Shown: one piece after another, positions 60,039-64,000 of the stretch
Numbering within the stretch: position 1 is the stretch's first letter
Layout of the letters: each line of letters opens with the position of its first letter
Assembly: GCF_013116745.1 (NCBI RefSeq)
Contig: NZ_JABFOE010000002.1
Span: 248,001 to 312,000 of the forward strand
Source: Arthrobacter sp. 260
Lineage (GTDB): Bacteria > Actinomycetota > Actinomycetes > Actinomycetales > Micrococcaceae
Length of the DNA stretch: 64,000 bases
Direction of reading: 5' to 3'
Translations under genes and position numbers: made by a program
The notes under the pieces: generated by a model
The model's input: only the letters and a program-made list of their open reading frames with translations
Databases searched by the model: none
What the model was told of the DNA's origin: nothing

Positions 60039-60943
60039 GCACCACCGTAGCCCCATCCGCGGCACCCGAGCCCTCCTCGGCGCCCCCGGTCCCTCAGCGG
60101 ATCAAGAACCGCCGCAAGAAGGTCACCCGCGGCGTCTGGATTTCCTATGTGGTGCTGATCATCCTGGCCATCATCTACATTTTCCCGTTCCTGACCCAGG
60201 TGGCCACGTCCTTCAAAACCGAGCCCGACGCGGCGCAGGACCCGCTGGGTCTGATCCCGCAGCACTGGACATTCGCCGCCTATGAAACCCTGTTCGCCAA
60301 CTCCGACTTCCCCATCTGGGGCCGGAACTCGTTCATCGTCACCGTCTTCGTAACCGCGGGGCGGGTGTTCTTCAACTGCCTGGCCGGGTACGCGCTGGCC
60401 AGAATCAACTTCCGCGGCCGCGGGCTGGTGTTCGCCCTGCTCGTCGCAGTGATGGCGGTGCCCGGCGTCGTCCTGCTGATCCCGAAGTTCCTGGTGATCA
60501 ACCAGCTCGGCATCTACGACTCCTATGCAGGCATGATCCTGCCCCTGCTCGCTGACGCTGCCGGTGTCTTCATCATGAAGAACTTCTTCGAATCCATTCC
60601 GCCCAGCGTCGAGGAACAGGCACGCGTCGACGGAGCCGGGACCTTCCGTACCTTCTGGTCGATTGTGTTGCCGATGGCCCGGCCAGCGGTGATGACCATT
60701 GTCATCCTGTCCTTCCAGGGCTCCTGGAATGAGCTGAACCACTTCATCATTTCCACCCAGGACCCCGCCCTGACCACCCTCACCAAGGGCGTGGCGCAGC
60801 TGGCGTCGGGCCAGCTCAGCCAGGGAACCCAGTACCCGTTGAAGCTGGCGGCAGCGGCCCTGATGACCATTCCGGTGGCCATCGTGTTCTTCGTCTTCCA
60901 GAAGAAGATCATGAACGCCTCGGCCGGGGCCGTGAAGGAGTAG
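60035..60943 (+). CDS. Sugar ABC transporter permease (MalG-like)
   Basis: 302 residues. Six helices with the EAA motif SVEEQARVDGAGTFRTFWSI then VLPMARP. The N-terminal 30 residues are Pro/Ala rich and cytoplasmic. Forms the membrane channel with the previous gene's product. Last gene of the carbohydrate operon. Confidence 0.93.
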   Translation: MSTTVAPSAAPEPSSAPPVPQRIKNRRKKVTRGVWISYVVLIILAIIYIFPFLTQVATSFKTEPDAAQDPLGLIPQHWTFAAYETLFANSDFPIWGRNSFIVTVFVTAGRVFFNCLAGYALARINFRGRGLVFALLVAVMAVPGVVLLIPKFLVINQLGIYDSYAGMILPLLADAAGVFIMKNFFESIPPSVEEQARVDGAGTFRTFWSIVLPMARPAVMTIVILSFQGSWNELNHFIISTQDPALTTLTKGVAQLASGQLSQGTQYPLKLAAAALMTIPVAIVFFVFQKKIMNASAGAVKE

Positions 60944-60997
60944 GGCTGTAAAGCAATAGCCCGCCCGGAGGAGTAGCGCCGGGGAACGGTGTGGGAG

Positions 60998-62068
60998 TCA
61001 GTTCCGGGGCTTGAGGGCGGGCGAGGCGGAGACGCCGTCGCCCGCGCTGAGTCCGGTGAGCACGGCGCTCATCGCGTCGAGTGACGAGTGCTCGGGCTCC
61101 CACCCAAGCAGCGTCCGGGCGCGATCCGTCTCCATCAGCGGCGCCTGGGTTGCCATATCGATCCACCCCGGATCGGTGCGCTGCAGGCCGAGCGCCCAGG
61201 AAACCCCGACGACGGCGCGCAGCAGCCGCACCGGAAGACCCACGACCCGGCGGGCACCCAACTGGGACGCCAGTCGGGTGGGGGTGAGGATCGGTTCGGC
61301 GGCGATGTTGAATGCACCCGGAACGCGGCGATCCACGGCCCGCCAGTACGCGTCGGCGACGTCGTCGGCGTGGACGGCCTGGAAGACCAGTTGTTCAGGG
61401 ATCGGCAGCAGGGGTAGGCGAAGGCGGTCCAGCAGGAACTTCGGAACCAGCGGGCCGAGGAAGTATCGCCCGATCTCGCTGCCCGCATCCTGCTGGAAGA
61501 TCAGCCCCGGGCGAAGGCGGGTGACGACCGTCTCCGGGTGCCGCGCCGCGAAGTCATCGAGGAGCGCTTCCTGCTTTCCCTTGTGGCGGCTGTAATGCGA
61601 CGTCTTGATGCCGCCGTGTGGCCAGCCCTCGTCCACCCGCTGGCCCTTGGTCGCCGGAAGGTAAGCGCCGACTGAGGACGCGCAGACGAAATGGCGGACC
61701 CCGGCGTCGGCTGCTGCCTGCAGGGCGTTCGCGGTGCCCGTCACGTTGGTGCGGTGCATTGCCGCTTCGTTGCGGTTCGGCTGGATGGCCCAGGCCAGGT
61801 GCACGACGGCGTCGACACCGTCGAGCGCAACGGTCAGGTCGCGTCGGCCCTCATCGGTCCCCACATCCAGCCCATGCCACTGGCAACCCGCATAGGGTGC
61901 CACGGTGGTGTCGGGGGTCCGGCGTGCGAAGCCCAGGATCTCCAGACCGCCCGGCCGCTCGAGGGCAGCACGCTGCAACCGGCGCAGCACGGCGGTTCCC
62001 ACGTTGCCCGTGGCACCAATCACCGCAACGCGCAGGGGTCCGGCAGAAGATTCAGGGGTAAGGGCCAT
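60998..62068 (-). CDS. NAD-dependent epimerase/dehydratase family protein
   Basis: 356 residues from ATG. Extended SDR fold: RVAVIGATGNVGTAVLRRLQ, ALDGVDAVVHLAWAIQPN, VRHFVCASSVGAY, and HYSRHKGKQEALL with Tyr and Lys. Likely acts on a nucleotide sugar or other carbonyl compound; substrate unknown. Divergent from the BrkB gene. Confidence 0.88.
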   Translation of the reverse strand: MALTPESSAGPLRVAVIGATGNVGTAVLRRLQRAALERPGGLEILGFARRTPDTTVAPYAGCQWHGLDVGTDEGRRDLTVALDGVDAVVHLAWAIQPNRNEAAMHRTNVTGTANALQAAADAGVRHFVCASSVGAYLPATKGQRVDEGWPHGGIKTSHYSRHKGKQEALLDDFAARHPETVVTRLRPGLIFQQDAGSEIGRYFLGPLVPKFLLDRLRLPLLPIPEQLVFQAVHADDVADAYWRAVDRRVPGAFNIAAEPILTPTRLASQLGARRVVGLPVRLLRAVVGVSWALGLQRTDPGWIDMATQAPLMETDRARTLLGWEPEHSSLDAMSAVLTGLSAGDGVSASPALKPRN

Positions 62069-62107
62069 GCCTCAACGGTAATCCTTAGGTACGCTTATGT
62101 ACTAGTA

Positions 62108-62121
62108 AGTGTCCTTACGAT
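62108..62121. promoter_or_regulatory. Small inverted repeat upstream of the BrkB-like gene
   Basis: GTAAG-TGTC-CTTAC, perfect five-base arms, at 62106-62119 approx., 40 bases before the TTG start. Possible operator for either divergent gene; low confidence. Confidence 0.25.
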
Positions 62122-62158
62122 CTGGTCGAGGGCGCAGCAGACTACGTGGAGGTACCAA

Positions 62159-63268
62159 TTGGCACAGAGCAGCGGGCCGGCGTCGGGTTCCCCCGAAACG
62201 CAAACCCAGGACAAGGCGCAGAACGCACCCCATCCCGACGACGACCGGAAACCGGATAGTCCCTCCGACCTGAAGAAGCCGGCCTGGGGATACGTGTTCA
62301 AGCGCACCCTCCGCGAATTCGGCAAGGATCAGTGCACCGACCTGGCAGCTGCGCTCACCTACTACGCGGTGCTGGCCATTTTCCCGGCCCTGCTGGCCCT
62401 GGTCTCGCTGCTCGGCGTGTTTGGGCAGGCTCAGACCACCACCGACACGGTCCTGGACGTCCTCGGAGGGGTAGCACCTGAAATCGCCGATAACCAGACT
62501 TTGGAAGACACCATCCGGGGTCTCGCATCGTCACAGGGTGCTGGCCTCACCCTGGTCATCGGTATTCTCGGCGCCCTCTGGTCCGCATCCGCCTATGTGA
62601 ACGCCTTCAGCCGGGCAATGAACCGTATCTACGAGGTGGAGGAGGGCCGGCCGATCTGGAAGCTGCGCCCCGTGATGCTGCTGATCACCGCCACTGTTCT
62701 CCTGCTGGTAGTGCTGATGGCCCTGCTGCTGATCCTCTCCGGTCCCATTGCCGAATCGGTGGGTAACGTGATCGGGCTCGGCGACACAGCCCTACTGGTG
62801 TGGAACATCGCCAAGTGGCCGGTCATGGTGCTCTTCGCCGTCCTGATGATTGCTGTCCTGTACTACGGCGCCCCCAATGTGAAGCAGCCCAAGTTCAAAT
62901 GGATGAGCATGGGGTCCTTTGTGGCACTGCTGGTCCTCGGCCTCACCACCGCTGGATTCTCCTTCTACGTCTCACGGTTCGGCAGCTACGACGAGACGTA
63001 CGGGGCGATCGCCGGCGTCATCGTCTTGCTGCTCTGGATTTGGCTGGCCAACCTCTCCCTCCTCTTCGGCGCCGAGTTCGACGCCGAACTGGAGCGCGGG
63101 CGTCAGCTGCAGGCAGGCATCGAAGCTGAGGAGACCCTGCAGCTTCCCCCACGGGACGACACGATGAGCCGCAAGAAGCATGACAAGGAACTCGAGAACA
63201 TCGACGAGGGCCGGGAACTGCGCCGGAAGTACGAGCGCGAGTCCAGCCAGCACCGCAAGAACGACTGA
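62159..63268 (+). CDS. YihY/BrkB-family membrane protein
   Basis: 369 residues from TTG at 62159, six bases after GGAGG; the long upstream open frame is antisense to the epimerase gene. A charged N-terminal tail is followed by six or so helices with CTDLAAALTYYAVLAIFPAL (conserved family start), GILGALWSASAYVNAFSRAM and YGAIAGVIVLLLWIWLANLS. A long charged C-terminal tail ends in Lys/Glu. Family function is not settled; transport of lipids or small molecules has been suggested. Confidence 0.92.
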   Translation: MAQSSGPASGSPETQTQDKAQNAPHPDDDRKPDSPSDLKKPAWGYVFKRTLREFGKDQCTDLAAALTYYAVLAIFPALLALVSLLGVFGQAQTTTDTVLDVLGGVAPEIADNQTLEDTIRGLASSQGAGLTLVIGILGALWSASAYVNAFSRAMNRIYEVEEGRPIWKLRPVMLLITATVLLLVVLMALLLILSGPIAESVGNVIGLGDTALLVWNIAKWPVMVLFAVLMIAVLYYGAPNVKQPKFKWMSMGSFVALLVLGLTTAGFSFYVSRFGSYDETYGAIAGVIVLLLWIWLANLSLLFGAEFDAELERGRQLQAGIEAEETLQLPPRDDTMSRKKHDKELENIDEGRELRRKYERESSQHRKND

Positions 63269-63323
63269 TCCCTTTCCGGCACTGCGTCGTTCCCACCCGC
63301 AGTGATTAACTCCACCCCGTACC

Positions 63324-63349
63324 GCGGGCTGTTCTGTTCGACAGCCCGC
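63324..63349. terminator. Terminator after the BrkB-like gene
   Basis: GCGGGCTGT at 63324-63332 and ACAGCCCGC at 63341-63349 form a perfect nine-base stem. A weak T-run is absent, but the site is between co-directional genes and fits a transcription end. Confidence 0.65.
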
Positions 63350-63359
63350 AGCGGGATAT

Positions 63360-63365
63360 TAGGCT
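63360..63365 (+). promoter_or_regulatory. -10 of the GST-like gene, leaderless
   Basis: TAGGCT ends six bases before the ATG at 63372. The purine-rich GAGGA between them is too close to act as a standard ribosome site. Confidence 0.45.
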
Positions 63366-63371
63366 GAGGAT

Positions 63372-64000
63372 ATGACTGAGAACGAGCACAGCACGCGCGG
63401 CGCCTACGTAAATACTGGCAAAGAATTCAACCGCGACACCACCTACATCGAAACCCGGATCACCCGCGACGGGGCGGACGGCTACCCGGTGGAAGCCGGA
63501 CGCTACCGGCTGATCGCGGCCCGCGCCTGCCCGTGGGCCAACCGCGCCATCATCGTGCGCCGGTTGCTCGGACTCGAGGACGCCATTTCCCTCGGTACTC
63601 CCGGCCCCACCCACGACAAGCGGTCCTGGACTTTCGACCTGGACCCCGACGGCCGCGACCCGGTCCTGGGCATCGAACGCCTGCAGGAGGCATTCTTCAA
63701 GCGGGACCCCGAGTACCCGCGCGGCATCACCGTGCCGGCGATCGTTGACGTGCCGAGCGGCGCCGTCGTCACGAACAACTTCCCGCAGATCACTTTGGAC
63801 TTCTCCACCGAGTGGAAGGACTTCCACCGCGAAGGTGCACCCGACCTCTACCCGGAGAAGCTGCGTGCCGAAATCGACGAGGTCAGCAAGAGGATCTTCA
63901 CCGAGGTCAACAACGGGGTCTACCGCTGCGGCTTCGCCGGTTCACAGGAAGCCTACAACGACGCCTACGATCGGCTGTTCGCCGCGATGGACTGGCTTGA
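63372..64000 (+). CDS. GST-like reductase, glutathionyl-hydroquinone reductase (YqjG) type, truncated by window
   Basis: About 209 residues are visible and the frame is still open at the window edge. Start ATG at 63372. The active-site block RLIAARACPWANRAIIVRRL (Cys-Pro-Trp) and the PEYPRGITVPAIVDV segment, then NNFPQITLDFSTEW, match the Xi-class GST/YqjG family. In actinobacteria such enzymes probably work with mycothiol rather than glutathione to reduce mycothiol-quinone adducts. The C-terminal helical domain continues beyond the window. Confidence 0.88.
   Translation, partial: MTENEHSTRGAYVNTGKEFNRDTTYIETRITRDGADGYPVEAGRYRLIAARACPWANRAIIVRRLLGLEDAISLGTPGPTHDKRSWTFDLDPDGRDPVLGIERLQEAFFKRDPEYPRGITVPAIVDVPSGAVVTNNFPQITLDFSTEWKDFHREGAPDLYPEKLRAEIDEVSKRIFTEVNNGVYRCGFAGSQEAYNDAYDRLFAAMDWL

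Noticed and set aside
1-64000. tRNA or rRNA genes, CRISPR arrays, intact insertion sequences, prophage
   Set aside because: No T-arm-like sequence in a cloverleaf context, no regularly spaced repeats, no transposase or phage gene; only the resolvase scar was found.

Overview
The window is 64 kb of high-GC DNA with bacterial gene organisation: dense genes, ATGA stop/start overlaps, frequent GTG and TTG starts, and several apparently leaderless genes. The gene families (a paired luciferase-like monooxygenase and FMN reductase, DUF2945, DUF6480, Pr6Pr, ChaB with a Rho-N-like tail, a DtxR-type iron box, CUT1 sugar transport without its own ATPase) point to an actinobacterium of the Arthrobacter/Micrococcaceae type. 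That placement is inferred from gene content only. No rRNA, tRNA, CRISPR array or intact mobile element was found.

Layout. (1) 1-3100 is an accessory patch with visibly lower GC. It holds the edge of an unknown gene, a translationally coupled pair (a GNAT-PIN-GNAT-like-PUA-like fusion plus an ASCH protein), and the decayed tail of a site-specific resolvase. (2) 3161-17525 is one long minus-strand catabolic cluster of thirteen genes: SDR, CMD-family protein, TAXI-TRAP binding protein, DUF1850, fused TRAP permease, MFS, lhgO, DHDPS-like lyase, atypical SDR, FAH-family hydrolase, CaiB-type CoA-transferase, glutaryl-CoA-dehydrogenase-like flavoprotein, and an IlvD/Edd sugar-acid dehydratase. A GntR/FCD regulator (17690-18361) and a perfect 17-bp palindrome upstream of the first gene look like its control. 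(3) 18517-31337 carries a flavin reductase/monooxygenase pair with an HxlR regulator and twin palindromic operators, ybaK, a surface acyltransferase, an SQR-like flavoprotein, a MerR/Hsp20 divergon, a UDG-like protein and several small conserved genes. (4) 31535-42361 carries a secreted choice-of-anchor-type protein, a saccharopine-dehydrogenase-like/APC permease operon next to a TetR gene with a perfect 14-bp operator, an alcohol dehydrogenase, TerC, an MFS/MHS transporter and a nitronate monooxygenase. (5) 42558-54222 carries an M20 hydrolase with an AbgT transporter, an ATP-grasp ligase, a siderophore-binding lipoprotein behind an iron box, small stress-type proteins, a bile-acid/sodium symporter family protein, a disulfide-oxidoreductase-like flavoprotein and an MscS channel. 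(6) 54254-60943 is a carbohydrate regulon: a debranching-type enzyme, a divergent LacI repressor with twin operators, and a CUT1 binding protein with two permeases. (7) 60998-64000 ends with an epimerase, a BrkB/YihY protein and a GST-like reductase cut by the window edge.

The two most interesting objects are the GNAT-PIN-ASCH/PUA pair, which looks like an RNA-directed conflict module, and the thirteen-gene operon. The operon combines parts of a diketo-hydrolase sugar-acid route with 2-hydroxyglutarate/glutaryl-CoA-type enzymes behind two different transporters. Two ~63-bp near-identical palindromic units 15 kb apart (33298 and 48261) show a dispersed terminator-like repeat family.
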